NCBI GenBank assembly: GCA_905234175.1
Contig: CAJOGX010000018.1
Location: forward strand, 1 to 64,000
Origin: an uncultured Selenomonadaceae bacterium
GTDB lineage: Bacteria; Bacillota; Negativicutes; Selenomonadales; Selenomonadaceae
DNA length: 64,000 nucleotides
Reading direction: 5' to 3'
Shown: positions 28,962-39,675 of the stretch, piece after piece
Numbering within the stretch: the first letter of the stretch is position 1
Layout of the letters: every line of letters begins with the position of its first letter
Program-made: the position numbers and the translations under genes
The notes under the pieces: model-generated
Told to the model about the DNA's origin: nothing
The model's input: the letters and a program-made list of their open reading frames with translations, nothing else
Databases searched by the model: none

Positions 28962-30398
28962 TTATTTGATGAAGGGAAATTTACTGCCGAGCCCGCCAAG
29001 AAGTCCGCCGAGATTCGGCATTTTCGGTTTGGGCGCGGAACCTTTTTTAGATTTCCCTTTTTTAGCTTTAGATTTTTTCGACGCGGCTGGCTGATTAGTT
29101 TTGACGCTCATCTGGCGCATCATTTTGCGCATTTCGTCGAACTGCTTGAGCAGTTTGTTCACGTCAGAAACTTTCGTGCCGCTGCCCATTGCAATGCGCT
29201 TGCGGCGTTTCGCGTCGATAATGCTGACATCTTTTCGCTCGCGCGGCGTCATGGAAAGGATAATCGCTTCCATGTGCCTGACTTCCTTGCCGTCCAAATC
29301 CAAATCGACGCCGACAAGTTTTTTCTTGAGCCCGCCCATGCCTGGAATCATTCCAAGTAAATCGTTGAGCGAGCCGAGCTTTTTAACCTGCTGGAGCTGT
29401 TCAAGGAAATCCGCCAGCGTGAACTCGTCGGACTTGATTTTCTTGACCATTTTTTCAGCGGTCTTCGCGTCGATAGTGGACTGAGCTTTCTCGATAAGCG
29501 AGAGAACATCGCCCATTCCCAAAATTCTTGACGCCATGCGGTCTGGGTGAAAAACTTCCAAAGATTCGAGCTTTTCGCCCATGCCGACAAATTTTATCGG
29601 GCAGCCGGTAGCCGCTTTAATGGAAAGAGCAGCACCGCCGCGCGCGTCGCCGTCGAGCTTCGTCAAAACAACGCCGTCAACTCCCAACGCATTGTGGAAA
29701 GTTTCAGCGACGTTCACCGCCTCCTGACCAATCATCGCGTCGACGACCAGCAGAATTTCGTGCGGCTTAACGGCGGCTTTGATGTCCTTGAGCTCCTGCA
29801 TAAGTTTTTCGTCGATTTGCAGGCGGCCGGCGGTATCGATAATCAGCACGTCTCTGGCGTGGGAATTGGCGTAGGCAAGTGAATCTTTAGCAATTTGCAC
29901 GGCATCCTGAATGTCCTCGGTGAAAACCGGAACTTCAACCTGTTCGCCGACAACCTGCAGCTGTTTGATAGCGGCGGGGCGGTAAATGTCAGCGGCAACC
30001 AGCGCGGGGCGTTTACCCTGCCTGCGCATTGAAAGAGCGAGCTTGCCGGCGGAAGTGGTTTTGCCGGAGCCCTGCAGCCCAACCATGAGAATGACCGTCG
30101 GCGGCTGGGAAGAAATGTTAATCTTCGCCGCCTTGCCGCCCATGAGCTTTGCAAGTTCCTCGTCAACGATTTTGATAACGGACTGAGCGGGCGTGAGCTT
30201 GCTGAGAATTTCGGTATCGACGGCGCGGGCTTTTACACTTTTTTCAAACTGGCGGACGATTTTATAGTTTACGTCAGCCGACAAAAGCGCCATACGAACA
30301 TCGCGGAGGGCTTTGTCAACGTCTTTTTCAGTGAGCTTGCCGTGACCGCGCAGCTTGCGAAAGGCTTCCTGTATGTTCTGGGAAAGATCTTCAAACAT
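28962..30398 (-). CDS. ffh: Signal recognition particle protein
   Basis: [49 protein letters not shown]-terminal M domain. Confidence 0.98.
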   Translation of the reverse strand: MFEDLSQNIQEAFRKLRGHGKLTEKDVDKALRDVRMALLSADVNYKIVRQFEKSVKARAVDTEILSKLTPAQSVIKIVDEELAKLMGGKAAKINISSQPPTVILMVGLQGSGKTTSAGKLALSMRRQGKRPALVAADIYRPAAIKQLQVVGEQVEVPVFTEDIQDAVQIAKDSLAYANSHARDVLIIDTAGRLQIDEKLMQELKDIKAAVKPHEILLVVDAMIGQEAVNVAETFHNALGVDGVVLTKLDGDARGGAALSIKAATGCPIKFVGMGEKLESLEVFHPDRMASRILGMGDVLSLIEKAQSTIDAKTAEKMVKKIKSDEFTLADFLEQLQQVKKLGSLNDLLGMIPGMGGLKKKLVGVDLDLDGKEVRHMEAIILSMTPRERKDVSIIDAKRRKRIAMGSGTKVSDVNKLLKQFDEMRKMMRQMSVKTNQPAASKKSKAKKGKSKKGSAPKPKMPNLGGLLGGLGSKFPFIK

Positions 30399-30462
30399 GG
30401 AATCGCCGCCTTTCTACATAATAAAAGCACTACCGTAAGCAGTGCCGCATTGAAAAGTTAAG

Positions 30463-30533
30463 AGGCGACACCCAGAATCGGACTGGGGATAGAGGTTTTG
30501 CAGACCTCGGCCTTACCACTTGGCTATGTCGCC
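30463..30533 (-). tRNA. tRNA-Cys(GCA)
   Basis: Reverse complement GGCGACATAGCCAAGTGGTAAGGCCGAGGTCTGCAAAACCTC...TTCTGGGTGTCGCCT; cloverleaf arms by eye; no encoded CCA. Confidence 0.93.
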
Positions 30534-30545
30534 AGGATTTGAGAG

Positions 30546-30619
30546 CGACCCGAAGGGGACTTGAACCCCTGACCTCCGCCGTGACAGGGCGGCATTCTAA
30601 CCAACTAAACTACCGGGCC
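30546..30619 (-). tRNA. tRNA-Asp(GTC)
   Basis: GGCCCGGTAGTTTAGTTGGTTAGAATGCCGCCCTGTCACGGCGGAGGTCAGGGGTTCAAGTCCCCTTCGGGTCG. Confidence 0.93.
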
Positions 30620-30804
30620 TTTCAGCTTTCGCCGTGAGTAGGATTCTACCACAAGCCAAAAAATAATGCAAGCTTTTTTTTTAATTTTATCACCTGTGCG
30701 CTGAAGGAAATTTTTTTTAACCGGCGAGGGAAATTTCTCCTGCACTGAAAAAGGCGTCCGCAACCTGGAACGCCTTGGAAATTTCAATTTAATAAAAGTT
30801 TTGG

Positions 30805-30875
30805 AGCGGGCAATGGGAATCGAACCCACCTCTAAAGCTTGGGAAGCTCTCATTCTACCGATGAACTATGCCCGC
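30805..30875 (-). tRNA. tRNA-Gly(CCC)
   Basis: GCGGGCATAGTTCATCGGTAGAATGAGAGCTTCCCAAGCTTTAGAGGTGGGTTCGATTCCCATTGCCCGCT; anticodon loop TTCCCAA. Confidence 0.88.
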
Positions 30876-30971
30876 AAAGTCTATGCTGAAATCAAAAGAG
30901 CCAGTGAAAAAATCACCACGCGCTAAGTGTAACACAAACTTTTTCAAAATGCAAGCGGCGGCGAAAAAATT

Positions 30972-31748
30972 CTAGCGGCGCAGTTTCTGAACTTCGTCCA
31001 TGAGATATTCGTTGAGAATTTTGATGTAGGTGCCCTTCATGCCGAGGGATTTGGATTCGATGACGCCGGCGGATTCAAACTTTCTGAGCGCGTTGACGAT
31101 AACCGAGCGCGTAATTCCGACGCGGTCAGCGATTTTCGACGCGACGAGCAGGCCTTCGTTGCCGTCAAGTTCGCCGAGAATATTTATCGCGGCTTCGGTT
31201 TCGGAATAGCTCAAAGTTGCCAGCGCGATTTGAACGTTGGCTTTCTTGCGCGCCTCAATTTCAATTTTCTCGGTGTGGTCGCGCAGCATTTCCATGCCAA
31301 CGACGGTGGCGCCGTACTCCGCCAGAAGTAAATCGTCGTCCGTGAAATCGTCGTCGTAGCGCGCAATAATCAGCGTGCCAATCCTCCGCCCGACGCCGTA
31401 AATAGGGACAATCGTCGTGTTCTTGCCGTCGAAGTTGCAGGCGCGGGTTTCGTCGTACGCGCAAATTCCGGTTTTCGTGCGGCGATTTGCCTGCGTCTCC
31501 TCAAGCTGATTGAGCCAGCGCACATACTGCTTAGGAAATTTTCCCTTGCGAATCACCTTGTCAATCATCAGCTCGCACTCAAAATTGTCCACGAACGCGT
31601 AGCCGCAAATGTCGCCGTTCCTGTCCATGATGTAAACGTTGGCGTCGAGAATGTTGCTGAGCACCTTGGAAATGCCGTCGTACTCCACGTTCTCCGAGCG
31701 CTGCAACAACTTGTTAATCTGTCTGGTTTTCTCTAACAATGTCGCCAT
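30972..31748 (-). CDS. codY: GTP-sensing pleiotropic transcriptional regulator CodY
   Basis: MATLLEKTRQINKLLQRSENVEYDGISKVLSNILDANVYI; C-terminal wHTH ASKIADRVGITRSVIVNALRKFESAGVIESKSLGMKGTYIKI. Confidence 0.97.
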   Translation of the reverse strand: MATLLEKTRQINKLLQRSENVEYDGISKVLSNILDANVYIMDRNGDICGYAFVDNFECELMIDKVIRKGKFPKQYVRWLNQLEETQANRRTKTGICAYDETRACNFDGKNTTIVPIYGVGRRIGTLIIARYDDDFTDDDLLLAEYGATVVGMEMLRDHTEKIEIEARKKANVQIALATLSYSETEAAINILGELDGNEGLLVASKIADRVGITRSVIVNALRKFESAGVIESKSLGMKGTYIKILNEYLMDEVQKLRR

Positions 31749-32004
31749 TAAAAACTCTCCTTCAGAAAAAATTTTCTTCGCGATTAACCGGTACGCTTAT
31801 AGTACCACAATTTTTGAATTAGTTAAAGCATTTTTCAGAATTTTTATCAGAATTTTTATCGGCGCAAAAAAAAATCGCCCAGACTTTTTCCGAGCGGCTG
31901 AAAATATTTTTACCACGGGAAAATCCGCCGCGTAATAAATTTTCTTGTACGTTTTGGAATTTGCAGGTATAATTACAGAAAAAATTTTTTTCGGAGGTGT
32001 AATT

Positions 32005-33447
32005 ATGTTCAAGAGAGTGCTGATTGCCAATCGCGGCGAAATTGCCGTGAGGATTATTCGCGCCTGCCAGGAACTCGGAATTGAAACCGTCGCCGTTTAT
32101 TCTGACGCGGACAAAAACGCCCTTCATACGCAAATGGCGGATATGCGCCTGAGAATCGGCCCCGAAGACGCCATGGAAAGTTACCTGAACAAAGACGCGC
32201 TGCTCTACGCCGCCTATCAGTCCGAGGCCGACGCCGTTCACCCTGGCTACGGTTTCCTTTCCGAAGACGCCAGATTCGCTGAAATGGTCGTGCGCGCCGG
32301 TATGACGTGGATTGGCCCGCTGCCCGAAACTATTGCGCTGGTTGGCGATAAGGACGCCGCCCGCGACGCCGTTGAACCTTCCGGCATCCCCATGGCGAAG
32401 GGCAGCCCGCCAATTTATAACAACAACGTCGCGCTGGAACTCGCCAAATTCGTCGGCTACCCCGCAATTCTCAAGCCAGTTTCCGGCGGCGGCGGCAAGG
32501 GCATGTTCATCGTCCACGACGAAACCGAACTCAAAAAAGTTCTTAACGTTATCGACGTGACCAAAATCCGCTACTACTTCGAGCATTACATTGAGCGCTC
32601 CCGCCATATCGAAGTTCAAATCGTCGCTGACAATTTCGGCGAAGTCATTCACCTCGGCGAACGCGAATGCTCAATTCAGCGCCGCAACCAGAAACTTTTG
32701 GAAGAATCCCCGTCAATCGCGCTGAGCCAGGAAATGCGCGAACGCGTCGGTAAACTCGCCGTCGCCGCCGCTAAGAGCGTCCACTATTCAAGTATCGGCA
32801 CTGTAGAATTTCTGCTGGATTTGGCGACGCACGAATTTTACTTCATGGAAATTAATCCGCGCGTTCAGGTTGAGCACGGGATAACCGAGGCTATCACGGG
32901 AATTGATTTGGTTCGCACGCAAATTAAAATTGCCGCCGGTGAGCCGCTCGATTTCAGCCAGAAAGATGTCAAGTTCACCGGCCACGCTATCGAGTGCCGC
33001 ATTAACGCCGAAGACCCCGATAACAATTTCATGCCCGCGCCTGGCAAAATCGACTTCATGCACGCGCCGTCTGGGCCTCGCGTTCGCTTCGACAGCGGCG
33101 TTGCGGCAGGCCTTTCTATCGAGCCCTATTACGATTCGCTTATCGCCAAGGTTATCGCTCACGGCAGGACGCGCGGCGACGCTATCAAAATCATGCAGCG
33201 CGCGCTCAACGAATTTATTATCGAGGGCGAGGACATTAAAACTACAATCGCGCTCCACAAACGCATTCTCGACGATAACTTTTTCCGCACCGGCAATATC
33301 GACACGCAGTTTATCAGCAAGCGCCTGCCCGTCTACAGTCAGGAGCCGCGCAAACTTTCGCTCAAAGAAAAACTCAACCTCAAAACTATGATCAGCGAAA
33401 ATCTCACGACCGTTTTCGACGCCAGCTTAAACGATTTTGAAGTTTAA
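32005..33447 (+). CDS. accC: Biotin carboxylase (acetyl-CoA carboxylase subunit)
   Basis: MFKRVLIANRGEIAVRIIRACQELGIETVAVYSDAD; full-length. Start moved from ORF-track 31945 to RBS-proximal ATG. Confidence 0.95.
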   Translation: MFKRVLIANRGEIAVRIIRACQELGIETVAVYSDADKNALHTQMADMRLRIGPEDAMESYLNKDALLYAAYQSEADAVHPGYGFLSEDARFAEMVVRAGMTWIGPLPETIALVGDKDAARDAVEPSGIPMAKGSPPIYNNNVALELAKFVGYPAILKPVSGGGGKGMFIVHDETELKKVLNVIDVTKIRYYFEHYIERSRHIEVQIVADNFGEVIHLGERECSIQRRNQKLLEESPSIALSQEMRERVGKLAVAAAKSVHYSSIGTVEFLLDLATHEFYFMEINPRVQVEHGITEAITGIDLVRTQIKIAAGEPLDFSQKDVKFTGHAIECRINAEDPDNNFMPAPGKIDFMHAPSGPRVRFDSGVAAGLSIEPYYDSLIAKVIAHGRTRGDAIKIMQRALNEFIIEGEDIKTTIALHKRILDDNFFRTGNIDTQFISKRLPVYSQEPRKLSLKEKLNLKTMISENLTTVFDASLNDFEV

Positions 33448-33521
33448 AATGACTGTTGCAAATTCTGAAAATGTGGTATAATGCGGCAGGAATTTTTAAA
33501 TAATTGAAAGGGTGTTGAGAA

Positions 33522-34490
33522 ATGAAGTTACCAAAAGTTTTGAAACGGGTTCTGACGGCGGGGCTGGCACTGGCTATGGCCGTCGGAGTCGCGGGCTGCG
33601 GCACCGGTAGCGATAAAAGCGAAAACTTTATAAATATCGCAACCGGCGGCACGGCTGGCACTTACTACCCGATTGGCGGCGCGATTGCCGAAGTCATCAA
33701 CAAAGACGTGAGCGGAACCAACGCCAGCGCGCAAAGTACCGGCGCCTCCGTCGCCAATATCAACATGCTCGCTGACGGCCAGGTCGAAATGGCTATCGTT
33801 CAGAACGACATCACCTACTACGCAGTCAACGGCACCGACATGTTCGATAAGAAAATTGAAAACCTGCGCGGTATCGGTTCGCTCTACCCCGAAACCGTTC
33901 AAATCGTCACGCTCAGCGATTCCGGTATCATGTCGCTGGCAGACCTGAAGGGCAAACGCGTTGCAGTCGGCGCGGCTGGCTCCGGCGTTGAAGCCAACGT
34001 CCGCCAGATTCTCAAAGCTTACAATATCACTTACGACGATATTGACGAGCAGTTCCTTTCCTTCGCCGAAGGCGCCAACGCCCTCAAGGACGGCACCGTT
34101 GACGTGGCTTGCGTTACCGCCGGCTACCCCACCGCCTCCATTCAGGACGTCGCCTCTCAGAAAAAAATCCGCCTCCTCCCCATTGACGAAGACAAAATCA
34201 CCGCGCTCACGATTGACTACCCCTTCTACACCCGCACCGTCATTCCTGGCGGCACCTATCAGGGCTTTGAAGGCGAAATTCCTTCCGTCAGCGTCATGGC
34301 TATCCTCGTCACCACCGATAAAATGGACGACAAAACCGGCTACGACGTAACCAAGGCGATTTTCTCCAACGTCGATAAACTCGCGCAGGCTCATTCCGCC
34401 GCTAAGAATATCGAAAAGAAAACCGGTCTCGCCGGTATGGGCTTCATCAAAATGAACTCCGGCGCCGAAAAATTCCTCAAGGAACAGTAA
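33522..34490 (+). CDS. TAXI-family TRAP transporter solute-binding lipoprotein
   Basis: Lipobox (VGVAGCG), INIATGGTAGTYYPIGGAIAEVIN. Confidence 0.92.
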   Translation: MKLPKVLKRVLTAGLALAMAVGVAGCGTGSDKSENFINIATGGTAGTYYPIGGAIAEVINKDVSGTNASAQSTGASVANINMLADGQVEMAIVQNDITYYAVNGTDMFDKKIENLRGIGSLYPETVQIVTLSDSGIMSLADLKGKRVAVGAAGSGVEANVRQILKAYNITYDDIDEQFLSFAEGANALKDGTVDVACVTAGYPTASIQDVASQKKIRLLPIDEDKITALTIDYPFYTRTVIPGGTYQGFEGEIPSVSVMAILVTTDKMDDKTGYDVTKAIFSNVDKLAQAHSAAKNIEKKTGLAGMGFIKMNSGAEKFLKEQ

Positions 34491-34559
34491 AAAATTTTCG
34501 CTTAACCAAAATAAAATCGGGACTGCCTCGGTCTGAAGCAGCCCCTTATTTTTTTGTAT

Positions 34560-34934
34560 TCATTCATGCGAGAAATACATTTTTTTTGGCACGTCCATGC
34601 CCAGTTTGTCCTGAGCAATTTGCTTGATTCTGAGCGGCGATTTCAGCCTGGCAATTTCAATTCGCAGGCGCTCGTTTTCCTGTTCAAGTGCCTGCGTCTG
34701 ATTCTGCGTCGTCACCAGCGCATAGCCTCGGCTCGCGTTTATCCCGCTGCGAACTACGACAAGCATCGCAAGTATAGAAATTATTACGAACGCCAGCCGA
34801 CACCGTGAGCGTAACAGATAATCCAGTTTCGGGCGGCATTTTATTAATTTCAGGTGCGCGCCGCCTTCCAACGGCTGCACTTCGACGTTTAAATTTTGTT
34901 GAACTTTCGGTTGTGGTATACGCCGCGAAGTCAT
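34560..34934 (-). CDS. FtsL-like cell division protein
   Basis: Single TM followed by coiled coil LEQENERLRIEIARLKSPLRIKQIAQDKLGM; downstream of rsmH. Confidence 0.75.
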   Translation of the reverse strand: MTSRRIPQPKVQQNLNVEVQPLEGGAHLKLIKCRPKLDYLLRSRCRLAFVIISILAMLVVVRSGINASRGYALVTTQNQTQALEQENERLRIEIARLKSPLRIKQIAQDKLGMDVPKKMYFSHE

Positions 34935-34947
34935 GATTTTTCCTCCT

Positions 34948-35868
34948 CTAAAGTTTTTCCGCTGCACGAAGTTTCGCGGATTTCGCGCGGGAATTTCTGT
35001 TAATTTCTTCAGTCGTTGCAGTTTTGGCTTTGCCCAGAATTTTAATTTCGGCGTGGTGCCCGCATACGCAGACGGGAAAATTTTTCGGGCAAATGCAGTC
35101 CTGCGCGAGAGCCTTGAACGCATTTTTAACGATTCTGTCTTCCAGCGAATGAAAAGTTATTACGACGATTCTGCCGCCGGATTTAAGGCGTCTGACGGCT
35201 GCGGTAACGGCGCCGCTGAGAATTTCCAGTTCGTGGTTGACTTCAATTCGCACGGCCTGAAAGACGCGCCTGGCGGGGTGACCACCGTCGGAAGTTTTGG
35301 GAACGGCGCGCTCAATTATCTGAACGAGTTCGCCGGTAGTTCTGACTGCGGAAAGTTTGCGCGCGGCGACGATAGCTTTAGCAATGCGCTTTGAGAATTT
35401 TTCTTCGCCGTACTCGCTGAAGATTTTAACCAGCGCGGCTTCGGCGTAGCCATTGATGACGTTGAACGCGCTGAAACTTTTGGAAGTGTCCATGCGCATA
35501 TCCAGCGGCGCGTCGTGCATGTAGGAGAAACCGCGCGCGGCGGTATCGATTTGGTAGGAAGAAACGCCAAGGTCGAACAGCGCGCCGTCAATCTTGTCAA
35601 CGTTCAGGCTGTCAAGGATTTTGTCGAAGTTGCTGAAGTTGTCTCGGACAATCTCAACATTCAAACCGGACAGGACAGCCGCAGCAGCGGCGATAGCGTC
35701 AGCGTCCTGGTCGATACCTATCAGCTTGCCGGAAGCGCCAAGGCGTTCGGCGATTTTCTTAGCGTGCCCACCGCCGCCCAGCGTGCAGTCAACGTAAACG
35801 CCGGAAGGCTTGACGTTCAAACCCTGTAAGACTTCAGCAGTCATAACACTCTCATGATAAAAATCCAA
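34948..35868 (-). CDS. rsmH: 16S rRNA m4C1402 methyltransferase RsmH
   Basis: HESVMTAEVLQGLNV..YVDCTLGGGGHAKKIAERL; ALFDLGVSSYQIDTAARGFSY. Confidence 0.96.
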   Translation of the reverse strand: MDFYHESVMTAEVLQGLNVKPSGVYVDCTLGGGGHAKKIAERLGASGKLIGIDQDADAIAAAAAVLSGLNVEIVRDNFSNFDKILDSLNVDKIDGALFDLGVSSYQIDTAARGFSYMHDAPLDMRMDTSKSFSAFNVINGYAEAALVKIFSEYGEEKFSKRIAKAIVAARKLSAVRTTGELVQIIERAVPKTSDGGHPARRVFQAVRIEVNHELEILSGAVTAAVRRLKSGGRIVVITFHSLEDRIVKNAFKALAQDCICPKNFPVCVCGHHAEIKILGKAKTATTEEINRNSRAKSAKLRAAEKL

Positions 35869-36034
35869 CCGGCAGGCACCCCCTCTCTAACCACAGCCCC
35901 CTGTGGGTATTCAATTTTTTTTTTTTAATTCCTGCAGGATTTTTGCCGCTCAAAAAATTTTTCCACTGAAATTTCATTTGACGCGCTAAAGATTCGTGAT
36001 ATAATTTCCGCGTCCAAAGGAGGGCTTTTTCACT

Positions 36035-36268
36035 ATGAAAATCACGAAAGAAATGAATATCACCGAAGTCGTGGCGAAGTACCCCGAAACGGTTGAAGTT
36101 TTCCTCTACGCCGGCATGGGCTGCTTCGGCTGCATGGCCGCCCGCTTTGAAAGCATCGAGGAAGGCGCCGCCGCTCACGGTATCGACGTTGACGCTCTCG
36201 TTTCTGCGCTTAACGAAATTGTCGAGGCGTCCGACGAACCACAAAAAATCGCTGCGGCTGCTGAATAA
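36035..36268 (+). CDS. DUF1858 domain protein (redox-disulfide type)
   Basis: 77 aa; EVVAKYPETVEVFLYAGMGCFGCMAA. Confidence 0.88.
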   Translation: MKITKEMNITEVVAKYPETVEVFLYAGMGCFGCMAARFESIEEGAAAHGIDVDALVSALNEIVEASDEPQKIAAAAE

Positions 36269-36330
36269 ATTTTTAATCTGAGGAAAATTGCAACGGCGTA
36301 ACTTCTTGCGCCGTTTTATTTTTTTACGCC

Positions 36331-37614
36331 ATGAAAATTTCTAAAATCATTCCAGACAGCCTCGCCGCTGAGCTCGAACTCTCCGCCGGCGACCAAATTC
36401 TAAAAATCAACGGCACCGCCCCCCGTGACCTCATCGAACTCAGTTTCCTCCTCGCTGACGAGGAAATTGAACTGCTCGTTGAACACACCAACGGCGACCG
36501 CGAACTCATTGCCTTCGAGAAAGACGTTGACGAGGAACTCGGCGCCGAATTTGAATCCGCTGTCGACAAAATCAAAATCTGCGCCAACCACTGCGTTTTC
36601 TGCTTCGTCGACATGATTGCGCCCAATATGCGCGCCTCCCTCTCCGTCAAGGACGACGATTACCGCCTTTCGTTTCTGTACGGCAACTTCATCACGCTCA
36701 CCAATTTGACTGACGCCGATTTTAAGCGCATTAAAAATTTCCACCTGTCGCCCCTCTACGTCTCTGTCCACACAATGAATCCCGACCTCCGCGCCAGAAT
36801 GCTCCGCACAAAACGCGCCGCTAAAATCCACGAGCACCTTGACAAACTCGAAGCCGCCGGTTGTGAATATCACGCGCAGGTTGTCCTCTGCCCCAACCTC
36901 AACGACGGCGCCGAACTCGACTTCACCATTTCCGAAATTTTTAAGCGCCGCCCCCACGCTCAAAGTCTGGCTGTCGTCCCCGTCGGCGTCACTAAGCACC
37001 GCTGCGATAAATTTCCGCTGACTCAGTTCGACAGCACCGGCGCCGCTAAAGTTATCGCTCAGGTTGAAAAATTTCAGGCCGCCTCCCGCGCGACTACCGG
37101 CAAAACTTTCGTCTACCTCGGCGACGAATTTTACTTCCTCGCTGGCAGGGACATTCCCCACGCAGATTTTTACGATGACTTCCCCCAAATCGAAAACGGT
37201 ATCGGCATGACCCGCAATTTTATCGACGAATTTCACGCAGAAAAAATTCCCAGTAGCGATAAAAATTTGACCGTCGACGTGGTTAGCGGCACTTCCTTCG
37301 CAACCGTTCTGAAAGTTCTCGCCGCCGAAGTCATGCGCCAAAATAAAAATCTCGACGTTCGCATTCTGCCCGTCGTTAACGAATTTTTCGGCAGTACCGT
37401 CAACGTCTCCGGCCTCCTGACCGGCAGCGATATTCTCCGCGCGCTCAAAATTAACGACCGACCCCGCGATAAAATTCTTATCCCCGCAACGGCTCTGCGC
37501 AGCGGCGAAGAAACTTTCCTCGACGACGTGACCGTTGACGATTTGCGAAAAATTTTCCCCGCGCAGATTGAGGCAATTGCCAGCGGCGCGGATTTTTTAA
37601 ATGCTTTGAGGTGA
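36331..37614 (+). CDS. DUF512 PDZ/radical SAM-like protein
   Basis: PDZ-like N-terminus, CANHCVFCFVDMIAPNMRASLSVKDDDYRLSFLYGNFITLTNL. Confidence 0.9.
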   Translation: MKISKIIPDSLAAELELSAGDQILKINGTAPRDLIELSFLLADEEIELLVEHTNGDRELIAFEKDVDEELGAEFESAVDKIKICANHCVFCFVDMIAPNMRASLSVKDDDYRLSFLYGNFITLTNLTDADFKRIKNFHLSPLYVSVHTMNPDLRARMLRTKRAAKIHEHLDKLEAAGCEYHAQVVLCPNLNDGAELDFTISEIFKRRPHAQSLAVVPVGVTKHRCDKFPLTQFDSTGAAKVIAQVEKFQAASRATTGKTFVYLGDEFYFLAGRDIPHADFYDDFPQIENGIGMTRNFIDEFHAEKIPSSDKNLTVDVVSGTSFATVLKVLAAEVMRQNKNLDVRILPVVNEFFGSTVNVSGLLTGSDILRALKINDRPRDKILIPATALRSGEETFLDDVTVDDLRKIFPAQIEAIASGADFLNALR

Positions 37615-37618
37615 AATT

Positions 37619-38947
37619 ATGAGTAAACCGATAGTTGCGATTGTCGGCCGCCCAAACGTCGGCAAGTCCACGCTTTTCAATCAGATTGGCAAAAAAAAAG
37701 TCTCAATCGTTGACGATATGCCTGGCGTCACGCGCGACAGAATTTACCTTGACGCCAGCTGGCTCGAACACGACTTCACGCTCGTCGATACCGGCGGCAT
37801 TGAAATTAATTCCGGCGGCAACAAAATCCTCGACGAAATTAAAATTCAGGCGGGTATCGCGATTGACGAGGCCGACGTGATTATTTTCGTCGTCGACGGG
37901 CGCGCCGGTCTCACTTACGCCGACGAGGACATTGCAAAAATTCTGCGCGGCTCAGATAAGCCCGTTGTCGTCGCCGTCAACAAAATCGACAGCATTCAGC
38001 TCGACGCCGACGTTTACGAATTTTACAACCTTGGTCTCAGCACGCCCGTTGGAATTTCCGCCAGCAACGCGCTCAACCTCGGCGATCTGCTCGATGAAGT
38101 CGTTGAAAATTTCCCCGCCGCCGAAACTGAACCGCACGAGGAAGACGAAATTAAAATCGCGGTGATTGGACGCCCGAACGTCGGCAAATCTTCGCTTGTC
38201 AACAAACTCCTCGGCGAAGAACGCGTGATTGTCAGCGACATTCCTGGCACGACGCGCGACGCCATTGACACGCATTTTTTCAGCGGCGGCACGAAGTTCA
38301 CGCTGATTGATACCGCCGGTATGCGCCGCAAATCCAAAGTTGAAATGCCCGTCGAAAGGTACAGCATCATGCGCTCGCTACGTGCGATTGAGCGCGCGGA
38401 CGTTGTGCTCATGCTTATCGAGGCGCCGACGGGAATTACTGAGCAGGATAAAAAAATTGCCGGCTACGCGCACGATTCCGGCAAGGGCTGCGTGATTGTC
38501 GTCAACAAGTGGGATATTTTTCCGGATAAGCACGACCGCTCCACGAACAGATTTACCGACGACCTTCGCGCGGAAATTGGATTTCTGCAGTACGCGCCGG
38601 TTGTCTACGTGAGCGCGCTGACGGGACAGCGTGTCGACCGCGTGACGGAACTTGTGAAATTCGTGGCGGAACAGCAGTCGATGAGAATACAAACCAGCGT
38701 ACTCAACGAACTGATTCGCGACGCCGTGGCAGTCAACCCGCCGCCGACTAAAAAGGGCAGGCAGCTGAAAATTTTGTTCGCAACGCAGGCAGATATTTGC
38801 CCGCCGCGCTTCGTGCTGTTCGTCAACGAGCCGGAGCTCATGCACTTTTCGTACCTTCGCTATCTTGAAAATAAACTGCGCGACACGTACGGCTTTGAAG
38901 GCGCGCCGCTGAAATTCGTGATTCGCAGGCGCAGCGAGGAGGAATGA
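37619..38947 (+). CDS. der: GTPase Der (EngA)
   Basis: Two G domains: GRPNVGKSTLFNQI and GRPNVGKSSLVNKL. Confidence 0.98.
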   Translation: MSKPIVAIVGRPNVGKSTLFNQIGKKKVSIVDDMPGVTRDRIYLDASWLEHDFTLVDTGGIEINSGGNKILDEIKIQAGIAIDEADVIIFVVDGRAGLTYADEDIAKILRGSDKPVVVAVNKIDSIQLDADVYEFYNLGLSTPVGISASNALNLGDLLDEVVENFPAAETEPHEEDEIKIAVIGRPNVGKSSLVNKLLGEERVIVSDIPGTTRDAIDTHFFSGGTKFTLIDTAGMRRKSKVEMPVERYSIMRSLRAIERADVVLMLIEAPTGITEQDKKIAGYAHDSGKGCVIVVNKWDIFPDKHDRSTNRFTDDLRAEIGFLQYAPVVYVSALTGQRVDRVTELVKFVAEQQSMRIQTSVLNELIRDAVAVNPPPTKKGRQLKILFATQADICPPRFVLFVNEPELMHFSYLRYLENKLRDTYGFEGAPLKFVIRRRSEEE

Positions 38948-38950
38948 ATT

Positions 38951-39526
38951 TTGACGGCGTTAGTTTTAATCGCGGCGTACCTGCTCGGCTCGATACCGAA
39001 CGGACTGATTTTCGGGCAGCTAATTTGGAAAAAAGATTTGCGGCGCTACGGAAGTCACAACCTCGGCGCAACAAATGCCTGGCGCGTGCTGGGAAAACCG
39101 GCGGGACTTTTAATATTCGCGCTGGACTTTCTGAAAGGCGTGCTGAGCGTCCTGCTCGCGCAGATTTTCGTTGGAACGCCGACGGCAATGGTGCTGGCGG
39201 GCCTGCTGGCGATATTCGGACACGCGTGCAGCATTTTTCTGAAGTTCAAAGGCGGCAGGGGCGTAGCAACGGGGCTGGGCGTCATAGCCTTTCTCATGCC
39301 GTCAGTCACGTCGATAGTTTTTCTGGTGTGGCTGGCAATAGTGCTTGCGACGCGCTACGTCTCGCTGGGGTCAATCGTTGCGGCGGCGCTTGTGCCAATC
39401 CTCGCGCTGGCTTTCGGCTACGAAAGAGCGTTCGTGCTCTTCGGCGTAGCGGCGGCGGCCTTTATAATCTTCCGGCACAAAGAAAATATCGTCCGGCTCA
39501 TGCGCGGCAGGGAAAATAAAATCTGA
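38951..39526 (+). CDS. plsY: Acyl-phosphate glycerol-3-phosphate acyltransferase PlsY
   Basis: LLGSIPNGLIFGQLIWKKDLRRYGSHNLGATNAWRVLG; FKGGRGVATGLG. Confidence 0.95.
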   Translation: MTALVLIAAYLLGSIPNGLIFGQLIWKKDLRRYGSHNLGATNAWRVLGKPAGLLIFALDFLKGVLSVLLAQIFVGTPTAMVLAGLLAIFGHACSIFLKFKGGRGVATGLGVIAFLMPSVTSIVFLVWLAIVLATRYVSLGSIVAAALVPILALAFGYERAFVLFGVAAAAFIIFRHKENIVRLMRGRENKI

Positions 39527-39675
39527 ATTAGTCCATAAAAAGTTTGACGCCGTTCCCAGCTTGTGCTACACTTGTTGTCGTTAAGAAAACAATGAACATG
39601 CCAGAAACGGCTTTAAAAGTATAAAGCATTATAGCCATTTCTGCGTGTCAAGTCAAGCACAAAGGGAGTGGTTAT

